Shown: positions 1 through 5,562, counted from the first letter of the stretch. The stretch is 6,671 bases of DNA from an uncultured Prochlorococcus sp. (GCA_902600395.1 CACKJL010000042.1:1-6671); one strand, 5' to 3'. The notes: generated by a model not told the origin, from the letters alone. Translations and numbers: made by a program.

Positions 1-1
1 A

Positions 2-1033
2 AATCTAATTGTCTTACTAATTGATTTTGATTATGAAATTATAGTTGTTGATGATGATTCTCCAGATGGAACTTCTGAAGAGGTAAATACATATATGAAA
101 ATGAATAATAGAATTAAATTGATCACAAGAATTGGTAGGTCTGGTTTATCAAGTGCTATTAAAGAAGGATTAATTTTCGCTCAAGGGAAATATATATTAG
201 TTCTTGATGGTGATGGTCAACATCATCCTTCTTTTGTATTAGATATGTTAGATGTAATTAATAAAAAAAAATCTGATATTGTCATTGGAAGTAGGTTTCT
301 CAAATCATCTAAATTAGAGGGATTATCAAATAAAAGAAGTCTAGGATCAAAAATTTCTAATAAAATGGCACGTATTTCTTTGCATAGAAATTATTCAAAA
401 TTAACAGATTATTTAAGTGGATGTTTTTGCCTAGATAGAGAAATGACTAAGAAATTTATAAGAAAAATCGAAATTAATGGATTTAAATTTTTGTATGAAT
501 TACTTGCTTTAAGTAAGGGCCAACTAAAGGTGTATGAGGTTCCATTGACTTTTAAGGAGAGAAGATTTGGCAATTCAAAATTAGACATAGCTATAGTTTG
601 GGATTTTCTCGTTTCAATTATTCATAACCTGACTTTAAGATTATTACCAAGAAAGGCTATAAGTTTTGGACTAGTAGGTATTTCAGGTGTTTTTGTTCAA
701 CTTTTTATTACTTCATTTTTAGTAGAAATTCTTCTTATCGACTTCTATAATGCATTACCTTTTGCAATAGTATCTGCAGCAACATCCAATTTTTTAATTA
801 ATAATCAGGTAACTTTTCGCTCTGAGAGGTTAAAGAATTCAGCTTTAGTGATTGGTCTTTTCAAATTTCTTATAGTCGCTTCATTACCTGTGATTGCCAA
901 TATAGGCATAACTACAGCTTTCTACAGATACATATCAGCAGATACATTTATAGCGCAAATTGCAGGTATAGCAATTGTTTATGCTTGGAATTATTTGGCC
1001 AGTAGTTCATTCGTATGGAAAAAATCAATTTAA
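2..1033 (+). CDS. Family 2 glycosyltransferase fused to a GtrA-like membrane domain (5' end outside window)
   Basis: The frame is open to the window edge. The first ATG (95) is not the start, because the 31 codons before it encode the nucleotide-sugar binding strand and acidic motif EIIVVDDDSPDGT of dolichyl-phosphate-mannose-synthase-like GT2 enzymes. At least 343 residues are visible; roughly the first 15-25 are missing. Counting from the ATG at 95, the metal/nucleotide motif LDGDGQHHP is at 37-45 (family usually DxDxQHPP), DIVIGSRF at 61-68 and RRFGNSKLD near 156-164. The C-terminal part (about 187-308) has four hydrophobic segments with FGLVGISG and AWNYLASSSFVW, typical of GtrA flippase-like domains. 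Expected role: transfer of a sugar from a nucleotide donor to an undecaprenyl-phosphate-type lipid at the inner membrane, with the GtrA part handling or anchoring the lipid-linked sugar. The permease gene follows within 10-52 nt, suggesting one envelope operon. The donor sugar cannot be told from sequence. Confidence 0.9.
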   Translation, partial: NLIVLLIDFDYEIIVVDDDSPDGTSEEVNTYMKMNNRIKLITRIGRSGLSSAIKEGLIFAQGKYILVLDGDGQHHPSFVLDMLDVINKKKSDIVIGSRFLKSSKLEGLSNKRSLGSKISNKMARISLHRNYSKLTDYLSGCFCLDREMTKKFIRKIEINGFKFLYELLALSKGQLKVYEVPLTFKERRFGNSKLDIAIVWDFLVSIIHNLTLRLLPRKAISFGLVGISGVFVQLFITSFLVEILLIDFYNALPFAIVSAATSNFLINNQVTFRSERLKNSALVIGLFKFLIVASLPVIANIGITTAFYRYISADTFIAQIAGIAIVYAWNYLASSSFVWKKSI

Positions 1034-1075
1034 ATATTTGAATATGGAGTTTAATTTTATTTTTTTAAAAATAAT

Positions 1076-1088
1076 AAGGAGCGAGTTG
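1076..1088 (+). promoter_or_regulatory. Ribosome binding site deciding a TTG start for the permease
   Basis: AAGGAG (1076-1081) is followed by 4 nt and TTG (1086-1088) in the permease frame. Few genes in this window have any Shine-Dalgarno sequence, so this one carries weight. The spacing is at the short end. Confidence 0.5.
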
Positions 1089-2240
1089 AGGAAAGTAATA
1101 ATTAAAATCCCACTCGTTGATCGTTGGTTAATTAGTCAATTGCTGCCGCCAATGTTGTTTGCAATCGGAGCATTTACTGCGGTGAGTTTAAGTGTTGGAA
1201 TTATGTTCGATTTAGTTAGGAAAATTGTTGAATTTGGATTGCCACTTCAAATTGCACTGAAAATACTAATTTTAAAATTACCTGGTTTTCTTGTCTTATC
1301 TTTTCCTATGTCAATGCTTCTTGCTACATTGCTGGCATATGGAAAACTATCTTCTAATTCGGAATTGACAGCATTAAAGAGTTTAGGATTTACCAATATA
1401 AGAATTATTATACCTGCATTTTTTCTCTCATTATTAATGACATTTGTAACTTTTAATTTTAATGATAGTCTTGTACCTATTTCGAATAGAGTTGCGGAAA
1501 ATACTATGAGATCTTCTCTAGGAACAGCTTTAAGTTCGGAAGAGGGAAAACACATTATGTTTTCTAGATACGGTTCACAAATTGATTCTTCTAATAAGAT
1601 TTCAAAAAGTAATGAAAACTTAACGCATATTTTTTATGCAAAGTTTTTTCGCAATAATTTTATGGAAGAGGTAACTCTTATTGATTATTCAAGACTAGGT
1701 ATTGAACAAACTCTTAAAGCAAAAAAAGGAGAATTTGATAAGAATAATAATCTGTGGATCTTTTATGATGGTAGGTTAACGATTTCTCAAGATGACGGAA
1801 CAGTAAGTTTTATTAATTTCAATAGATATACATATCCTTTTGGAGAGGGGCCAAGGGAGTTGGCTAAAGTACCCTCTGACGCTAATGATATGACATTAAA
1901 ACAAGCAAAGATGGCAGAATTACTTTACCAAAAAGCTGGAAATACAAAAGAAGCGAGAAGGATGAGAGTAAGAATACAAGAAAAATTTACCCTTCCAGCA
2001 GCATGCTTAGTTTTTGGGTTAATCGGTAGTGGACTTGGTGTTAGATCAATTTCAAGATCATCAAAGAGTCAAGGATTTGGCGTAAGTGTGTTACTAATAT
2101 TTGGTTATTACGTTTTATCTTTCTTTTCAAGTTCTCTTGGGGTTAAGGGGATATTGAATCCTTTTTTGGCAGCATGGACTCCTGTCTTTTTATCTGTTGC
2201 GGTGGCATTATTGCTAATTAAACGAGCAAGTAAAATCTAA
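1086..2240 (+). CDS. LptF/LptG (YjgP/YjgQ) family permease
   Basis: Inner-membrane subunit of the LptB2FG-type ABC exporter that extracts lipopolysaccharide or a related glycolipid for transport to the outer membrane. From the TTG at 1086 the protein is 384 aa, close to the family length of about 360-390. Order: three N-terminal membrane helices (about 19-42, 58-85, 104-125), with the coupling-helix motif SELTALKSLG at 92-101 where the family contacts the LptB ATPase; a periplasmic beta-rich domain (about 130-290); three C-terminal helices (about 301-317, 331-352, 358-381). Start choice: AAGGAG at 1076-1081 lies 4 nt before TTG 1086, and homologues begin shortly before a PLLDRW-like segment (here PLVDRW at 9-14). 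An ATG at 1044 (398 aa) has no ribosome site, and the ATG at 975 would overlap the upstream gene by 59 nt. Whether it is the LptF or the LptG equivalent cannot be decided. No clear terminator follows. Confidence 0.9.
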   Translation: MRKVIIKIPLVDRWLISQLLPPMLFAIGAFTAVSLSVGIMFDLVRKIVEFGLPLQIALKILILKLPGFLVLSFPMSMLLATLLAYGKLSSNSELTALKSLGFTNIRIIIPAFFLSLLMTFVTFNFNDSLVPISNRVAENTMRSSLGTALSSEEGKHIMFSRYGSQIDSSNKISKSNENLTHIFYAKFFRNNFMEEVTLIDYSRLGIEQTLKAKKGEFDKNNNLWIFYDGRLTISQDDGTVSFINFNRYTYPFGEGPRELAKVPSDANDMTLKQAKMAELLYQKAGNTKEARRMRVRIQEKFTLPAACLVFGLIGSGLGVRSISRSSKSQGFGVSVLLIFGYYVLSFFSSSLGVKGILNPFLAAWTPVFLSVAVALLLIKRASKI

Positions 2241-2353
2241 ATCTTTAATTTAGAAAGGGTTAATCAAATAGAAGTAATTTTAAAAATCTACTCACAAATT
2301 AACTATTGAAATCTATTCTGAATTGTGCTTTGTTAGGGAAAATTCAGCAAACT

Positions 2354-2479
2354 ATGAGATCTAAAACATTAATAAAAGAATGTAATTGCATCCATTGTCT
2401 TGAGAAACAAGAACAAATAAATCGTTCAAAAGAATACTGGTCAAAATTTCTAAAAAATTCATTTAAAGATTTATTTTAA
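2354..2479 (+). CDS. Hypothetical 41-aa protein with a CxCxxC cluster
   Basis: ATG at 2354 opens a 41-codon frame ending TAA at 2479. The product is strongly basic and acidic, with three cysteines close together (KECNCIHCLEK, Cys10, Cys12, Cys15) followed by an amphipathic lysine-rich tail ending KNSFKDLF. The cysteine spacing could bind a metal, but three cysteines do not make a full site. No Shine-Dalgarno sequence lies at the proper distance. A TTG at 2306 in the same frame would add 16 residues. The gene lies 113 nt downstream of the permease on the same strand. I do not recognise the family. Its clean, non-repetitive amino acid content in an otherwise stop-rich region is the main support. 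Confidence 0.4.
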   Translation: MRSKTLIKECNCIHCLEKQEQINRSKEYWSKFLKNSFKDLF

Positions 2480-2845
2480 TTAAAACGTTAAGCTAACTAA
2501 TGCTATATTAAACTTCATAAATTAAGTAATTATTTTAAACTAGATGTTTTTAAGAATTTATTATTTATAGACAATAAAAATTTTTGATCCTTCATCTTCT
2601 TCCTAATTTTAACTAATCAAATTACTTAGCTTTTTGATTATTTTTGTAGATAATATTTTCTCTATTTAAAAGAAAAAGAATAATAAAAATACAAGAAGGT
2701 ATGAGAATAAAATCTAAAGACATGCATTTTAAGAACTTTATATTTTTTTAGCATTAAATTTGGTTATTGGCAGTTTTAATGATTTTAAAATTAAATAATT
2801 AGTAAATTATTTTCTAGTCGTTTAATCTATTGACCTGTTTCTAAA
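2480..2845. other. AT-rich intergenic stretch without a convincing gene
   Basis: Stops are dense in all six frames. The only notable structure is the weak inverted repeat at 2614-2640. A 30-codon frame on the minus strand (2754 to 2662) and a 16-codon frame at 2701 have low-complexity composition and I do not call them. Confidence 0.5.
2614..2645 (+). terminator. Weak AT-rich terminator-like hairpin
   Basis: TAATCAAA (2614-2621) pairs with TTTGATTA (2633-2640) over an 11-nt loop, and five T follow at 2641-2645. The stem has only one G-C pair, so it would be a weak terminator. It could end transcripts coming from the permease and the 41-aa ORF. Confidence 0.3.
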
Positions 2846-2880
2846 ATTAAAAGAGCTTGCAGTATCCCACCGGCAAGCTC
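2846..2880 (-). terminator. Rho-independent terminator-like hairpin with GGGATAC loop
   Basis: Read on the minus strand, GAGCTTGC (2880-2873) and GCAAGCTC (2860-2853) form a perfect 8-bp stem around the 12-nt loop CGGTGGGATACT. TTTTAATTTT follows. The stem is far more GC-rich than its surroundings. On the plus strand no T-run follows, so it acts leftwards. Its loop shares GGGATAC with the hairpin at 4569-4598. Confidence 0.7.
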
Positions 2881-2941
2881 ATGACGACATAGTTAATTCA
2901 GATTTTCTGAAATAACCAGCTAAGCACTTCCTAAATGCCAT
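2879..2941 (-). CDS. Possible 20-aa small protein directly before a terminator
   Basis: On the minus strand an ATG at 2941 opens a 20-codon frame whose TGA overlaps the first bases of the strong hairpin at 2853-2880. AGGA (2950-2947) lies 5 nt before this ATG; another in-frame ATG at 2947 would give 22 residues. The peptide is basic with an MAFRKCLAGYF start. A TATACT box at 2979-2974 could start a transcript near 2967, making a unit of about 115-120 nt: leader, tiny ORF, terminator. The peptide is not recognised and may be a chance frame within a small RNA. Confidence 0.28.
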   Translation of the reverse strand: MAFRKCLAGYFRKSELTMSS

Positions 2942-3117
2942 ATTCATCCTACTGAGTAAAATTACTTATTGTGAGTATAAATGCTCATTTTTTGATAGAC
3001 ATCGATAAAAGCGATCATAGTAATTCAATTAATAGCTTTTGTATATTGCTGTTTTTAAACAAAAATGCCACATATTTGCTTATAAGCCCTTGGACACAAA
3101 AAATCGGCAGATTTTGG

Positions 3118-3146
3118 TTTACATAAATTAATATTTGTGTTACTTT
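3118..3146 (+). promoter_or_regulatory. Putative promoter of the 68-aa hli gene
   Basis: A -35 box TTTACA (3118-3123) is followed by a 17-nt spacer and a -10 TACTTT (3141-3146), preceded by TGT as in an extended -10. The -10 itself matches the consensus poorly, but the arrangement mirrors the better promoter of the minus-strand hli pair. Transcription would start near 3153, leaving a leader of about 16 nt. Confidence 0.45.
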
Positions 3147-3169
3147 AGTTAACAATAATTATTTTTTTA

Positions 3170-3376
3170 ATGACGAAATCAGGAGTTACTACAGAATCAG
3201 GTGGAAGACAGAATATGTTCCCATCAGAAACTAGACCTTATATCGATGAAACTGTATCTTACGATGGGTATCCTCAAAATGCAGAAAAAGTAAATGGTAG
3301 ATGGGCAATGGTTGGATTCGTTGCACTATTAGGCGCCTATATAACAACAGGACAAATTATTCCAGGAATTTTTTAG
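3170..3376 (+). CDS. hli: High-light-inducible protein (Hli), 68 aa
   Basis: One-helix member of the light-harvesting-complex superfamily; Hli proteins sit in thylakoid membranes, bind chlorophyll and carotenoid, and protect photosystems and chlorophyll intermediates under excess light. Residues 39-47 carry the full chlorophyll-binding motif ExxNGRxAM (EKVNGRWAM), inside a single membrane helix (about 44-62), and the C-terminus ends TTGQIIPGIF, the signature of the multicopy Prochlorococcus/cyanophage Hli group. The 40-residue N-terminal extension is polar and unlike the other two hli genes here, which fits a stroma-side tail. ATG 3170 is the first in frame and has no Shine-Dalgarno sequence; the short leader fits the promoter at 3118-3146. 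The gene stands alone on its strand. Confidence 0.95.
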   Translation: MTKSGVTTESGGRQNMFPSETRPYIDETVSYDGYPQNAEKVNGRWAMVGFVALLGAYITTGQIIPGIF

Positions 3377-3435
3377 TACCTAACTTGCTGTTTTTATTAA
3401 TTTTTTGTTAAAAGTTATATTTTAAAAAATTTTTA

Positions 3436-3457
3436 AATAAGAAATTTTGTTCTTATT
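3436..3457. repeat. AT-rich inverted repeat after hli-1
   Basis: AATAAGAA (3436-3443) pairs with TTCTTATT (3450-3457) over a 6-nt loop, 60 nt after the hli stop. No T-run follows on the plus strand. It may protect or weakly terminate transcripts arriving from both sides, between the convergent hli and 42-aa genes. Confidence 0.3.
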
Positions 3458-3495
3458 CGAGATGAATTAACCTTCAATTTATAGAAATATTTTAT

Positions 3496-3624
3496 TTATT
3501 TTAAATTTGAAAATAAGAAAAACCAAATAAAAGTTGCTGCATTTAGGGTGAATATTATTCCTAAAAATATGTAAGCAAACTTTTTTCCGATAAAAGCTGT
3601 CTCCGGTTCAAGCTTTACTCTCAT
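3496..3624 (-). CDS. Small one-helix membrane protein, 42 aa
   Basis: The minus-strand ATG at 3624 opens a 42-codon frame ending TAA at 3496. A purine-rich GAGGAA site (about 3633-3628) lies a few nt before the ATG, among the best ribosome sites in the window. The N-terminus (MRVKLEPETAFIGKKF) is charged; residues about 16-38 form one hydrophobic helix rich in Phe and Ile with a Trp; the end is short and polar. Positive residues before the helix suggest an N-in topology. It converges with the 68-aa hli gene (120 nt between stops). I do not recognise the family; a thylakoid or photosystem-associated microprotein is a guess from context only. Confidence 0.65.
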   Translation of the reverse strand: MRVKLEPETAFIGKKFAYIFLGIIFTLNAATFIWFFLFSNLK

Positions 3625-3639
3625 TATTTCCTCGAATTA

Positions 3640-4030
3640 ACTCGATAAAAATAGCATTAATTAAAGATTAAATTAAAGTTTTTAAGAAGAAAATAATAAA
3701 ATTAACATTTCTACCATTAGTCAGTTTTTAAAAATCAGCAATTATGCATTTTCGTCTTTCTAGTTGTGAAAATTGATTCTTAGATATTTTTGTGTATAAC
3801 ATTTCTTAATTTGAGTAATTATTAAGTAAATTTAGATTAAGAAAGTAATCAAAATATTTTTTCCAATCTAATATTTATGTTTTTGAATAACCATAAAAGT
3901 AAAAAATCAATTTAAATTAAATTTAGATTTGTATAAGCTTTTTATACAGATTTTTTGAATAAAAATTTTTATAGATTTGATACTTTACTAATCTCAGCTA
4001 AAGAGATCTTAATATCTATTACAAAATAAA
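3640..4030. other. AT-rich intergenic stretch
   Basis: Nothing longer than about a dozen credible codons is seen on either strand. The stretch must hold the promoter of the 42-aa gene and the downstream flank of the minus hli pair. The only structured element is the hairpin at 3930-3956. Confidence 0.5.
3930..3956 (+). terminator. Weak terminator-like hairpin with T-run
   Basis: TGTATAA (3930-3936) pairs with TTATACA (3942-3948) around the 5-nt loop GCTTT; the stem can grow by a G-U and an A-U pair. Six T follow at 3951-3956. No plus-strand gene lies close upstream: the hli stop is 550 nt away. It could end a non-coding or antisense transcript. Confidence 0.35.
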
Positions 4031-4031
4031 C

Positions 4032-4064
4032 AAAAAAAAAGAGCCAAACTAAATTTGACTCTTT
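4032..4064 (-). terminator. Rho-independent terminator of the hli pair
   Basis: On the minus strand AAAGAG (4064-4059) pairs with CTCTTT (4043-4038), then after one mismatch CAAA pairs with TTTG around a 5-nt loop. A run of nine T (4040-4032) follows. It begins 20 nt after the stop of the 46-aa hli gene. Confidence 0.85.
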
Positions 4065-4083
4065 AGAGGATTAAAAATCAATA

Positions 4084-4224
4084 TTAGATAAAGCCAGGAA
4101 TGATTTGACCTGTTGTTAAATATGCTCCAACTAGGGCAATAAAGCCTACCATTGCAAATCTTCCATTGAGCTTTTCTGCAACAATTTTTTCTTTTTCAAC
4201 TATTTTTGGTTCGTTATTTTTCAT
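4084..4224 (-). CDS. hli: High-light-inducible protein (Hli), 46 aa
   Basis: Second gene of a coupled pair. Residues 17-25 hold the complete ExxNGRxAM motif (EKLNGRFAM), followed by one membrane helix and the C-terminal TTGQIIPGFI signature, so it should bind chlorophyll in thylakoids as a homo- or heterodimer. The first 16 residues are lysine- and glutamate-rich. Start choice: the ATG at 4224 shares its A with the TAA of the upstream 35-aa hli (TAATG). Reading this frame further upstream to 4302 only gives an out-of-frame reading of that upstream gene. No own ribosome site is seen, so translation probably depends on termination-reinitiation. The terminator at 4032-4064 closes the unit. Confidence 0.95.
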   Translation of the reverse strand: MKNNEPKIVEKEKIVAEKLNGRFAMVGFIALVGAYLTTGQIIPGFI

Positions 4225-4331
4225 TAGAACCAGCCTGGAATAATTTGGCCTGTTGTTACGTATGCACCGACTGCTGCAACGAAACCTAGCATTGCTGCCC
4301 AACCATTAAAACGTTCTGCTTCTGGGGTCAT
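4224..4331 (-). CDS. hli: High-light-inducible protein (Hli), 35 aa, with Arg-to-Trp change in the motif
   Basis: ATG at 4331, TAA at 4226-4224. This very short Hli is almost only a membrane helix: MTPEAERFNGWAAMLGF, then a hydrophobic run and TTGQIIPGWF. The motif ExxNGRxAM reads ERFNGWAAM (6-14): the chlorophyll-ligand Glu6 and Asn9 are kept but the Arg is Trp11. In the superfamily this Arg forms an ion pair with the Glu of the partner helix, so the protein may need an Arg-bearing partner; the 46-aa Hli is made from the next, overlapping cistron. The leader is about 16 nt with no Shine-Dalgarno sequence. Too short for many gene finders. Confidence 0.9.
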   Translation of the reverse strand: MTPEAERFNGWAAMLGFVAAVGAYVTTGQIIPGWF

Positions 4332-4354
4332 TGTATTTAAGTAATTTGTAAACA

Positions 4355-4383
4355 AATATAACATATTTATTTACTAATGTAAA
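4355..4383 (-). promoter_or_regulatory. Promoter of the coupled hli pair
   Basis: On the minus strand TTTACA (4383-4378, five of six with TTGACA), a 17-nt spacer, and TATATT (4360-4355, five of six with TATAAT), with TGT just before the -10 as an extended element. The predicted start near 4348 gives a leader of about 16 nt. The layout matches that of the 68-aa hli gene. Confidence 0.75.
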
Positions 4384-4558
4384 GAAAAGAGAGTAAATTC
4401 TCCTATTTAGTCAGGTAAACTAAAAAAAGTGCTACATTTATGTGTCGAAATATACCTTTTAATTTTTGTTTTAATATTTTTAAATTTAAACAAAAAAAAT
4501 AAATTAATACCTTTTTTCTTTTATTGGCAAATCCTCATTTAGAGGTAATTTAAATTAG

Positions 4559-4564
4559 TATAAT
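4559..4564 (+). promoter_or_regulatory. Consensus -10 box just before a terminator
   Basis: TATAAT matches the consensus exactly and lies 4 nt before the hairpin at 4569. No convincing -35 is found at 16-18 nt; TTGGCA at 4524-4529 is too far away. If active, transcripts would start inside the first stem arm near 4571. Confidence 0.4.
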
Positions 4565-4568
4565 ACGA

Positions 4569-4606
4569 GAGTCAGCTAGTAGGGATACAGGCTGACTCTT
4601 TTTTTT
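4569..4606 (+). terminator. Strong rho-independent terminator, or a tiny RNA, with GGGATAC loop
   Basis: GAGTCAGC (4569-4576) pairs perfectly with GCTGACTC (4591-4598) around the 14-nt loop TAGTAGGGATACAG, followed by eight T (4599-4606). No plus-strand gene lies upstream: the next genes leftwards are transcribed leftwards. It therefore ends an unseen small transcript, or acts as an attenuator ahead of the 54-aa gene at 4692. Confidence 0.8.
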
Positions 4607-4691
4607 GGGAATTTTTGGTTTTATTGACTAAAAGTATTTTTTAAAATTCAAATAATTGCTATTAATAATTTAGATACATATATATGAATTT

Positions 4692-4856
4692 ATGTCATTC
4701 GCGAGTTACTACATGCATTTAATTTTTGGCAGGGTTCCTTCTTTAATGAGTTCTGATTTAATACTTTATATTTTGCCGGCTCTTACAATTTCAATATTAT
4801 TCTTTTGCCTTAGAATAATGTTTTTCAAGACTCCTAAATTGAGGAAAGTTAAATAA
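4692..4856 (+). CDS. Small one-helix membrane protein, 54 aa
   Basis: ATG 4692 to TAA 4856. The N-terminus (MSFASYYMHLIFGRVPSL) is moderately hydrophobic, residues about 23-45 form a membrane helix (LILYILPALTISILFFCL), and the tail is basic (KTPKLRKVK), suggesting a cytoplasmic C-terminus. No Shine-Dalgarno sequence is seen. A TTGACT at 4624-4629 could be a -35 box, but a matching -10 is poor. The gene follows the terminator at 4569-4606 by 85 nt and precedes the methyltransferase by 53 nt on the same strand, so the two may be co-transcribed. Family not recognised. Charged ends and a clean helix favour a real gene. Confidence 0.55.
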   Translation: MSFASYYMHLIFGRVPSLMSSDLILYILPALTISILFFCLRIMFFKTPKLRKVK

Positions 4857-4909
4857 TCAAGGATTTTAGAATTATTTTTTTTTACTGAAGCGCCCAATGT
4901 TCTTTAATT

Positions 4910-5527
4910 TTGGATAACAGACTTTTTTTTCCGGCAACTCAAAGAAATAGAGACTGCATTGGTGATGTGCTATCCAAAATTATAAAAAAAGGTTCAGTAT
5001 TGGAACTCGGGAGTGGCAGCGGTGAACATGGAGTTTTTTTTCAAAACCGCTTTCCTGGAATAATTTGGCAAACAAGTGATCCAGAGTTAGTGCATAGAAA
5101 AAGTATAAGTTCTTGGATTGAGTATGAAAACCTATCTAAGAAAATGCCCCAGCCTCTTGAGATTGATGTAGAAAAAATTCCTTGGAAAATTCCATTGATA
5201 TTGGCAAATTCTTTGCAAGGAATAGTCTCTATAAATATGATTCATGTAGCAGAGTGGTCTTGTACTGTAGCACTCTTTAGAGAATCAGGAAAATTACTGA
5301 ATAAGGGACAATTTTTGATTTTGTATGGGCCATTTAAAATTTGTAATAAGCATACAAGTGAAAGTAATTATTTTTTCGATAATTCATTAAAAATGCAAAA
5401 TGATCTTTGGGGTATTAAAAATCTTGAGGAAGTTTGTGATGAGAGTAAGAAAAATGGTTTTTCTCAAGAGGATATTATTAGTATGCCTGCAAATAATTTT
5501 TCAATAATTTACAGAAAAATTTGTTGA
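4910..5527 (+). CDS. DUF938-type SAM-dependent methyltransferase
   Basis: A 205-aa class I methyltransferase of the DUF938 family (METTL26-like); substrates of the family are not established. SAM-binding motif I is VLELGSGSGEHG at 30-41, the acidic loop at the end of strand 2 is TSDPE (55-59), then EIDVEKIPW (84-92) and INMIH (108-112). Family-specific motifs LYGPF (138-142) and MPANN (192-196) are present, and length is normal. Start choice: TTG at 4910 gives the usual family N-terminus (DNRLFFPATQRN, compare D-RLFSPAAERN). The upstream ATG at 4897 is in another frame and stops after six codons, and a TGA at 4886 closes this frame. No Shine-Dalgarno sequence is seen. It converges with the 53-aa gene at 5579. 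Confidence 0.9.
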   Translation: MDNRLFFPATQRNRDCIGDVLSKIIKKGSVLELGSGSGEHGVFFQNRFPGIIWQTSDPELVHRKSISSWIEYENLSKKMPQPLEIDVEKIPWKIPLILANSLQGIVSINMIHVAEWSCTVALFRESGKLLNKGQFLILYGPFKICNKHTSESNYFFDNSLKMQNDLWGIKNLEEVCDESKKNGFSQEDIISMPANNFSIIYRKIC

Positions 5528-5562
5528 TAAGGCAAATGCAAATATCAATAAGTTTTTAAAAT

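Noticed and set aside
975..1085. Permease start at ATG 975 or ATG 1044
   Set aside because: 975 overlaps the glycosyltransferase by 59 nt and adds residues absent from the family; 1044 has no ribosome site, though it cannot be fully excluded.
1247..1555. 102-codon minus-strand frame opposite the permease
   Set aside because: It lies wholly inside the permease gene, its peptide shows no family features, and the plus-strand product is clearly real.
2662..2754. 30-codon minus-strand frame
   Set aside because: Composition is Tyr/Phe/Ser/Lys-rich as expected for random AT-rich sequence, and no ribosome site is present.
4225..4302. N-terminal extension of the 46-aa Hli to an ATG at 4302
   Set aside because: These codons are an out-of-frame reading of the 35-aa hli gene; the TAATG overlap gives the natural start.
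4440..4502. 20-codon plus-strand frame starting MCRNIPFNF
   Set aside because: The start resembles DUF2277 proteins (MCRNIK...), but the rest is Phe/Asn/Lys low-complexity translation of AT-rich DNA and no further codons follow.
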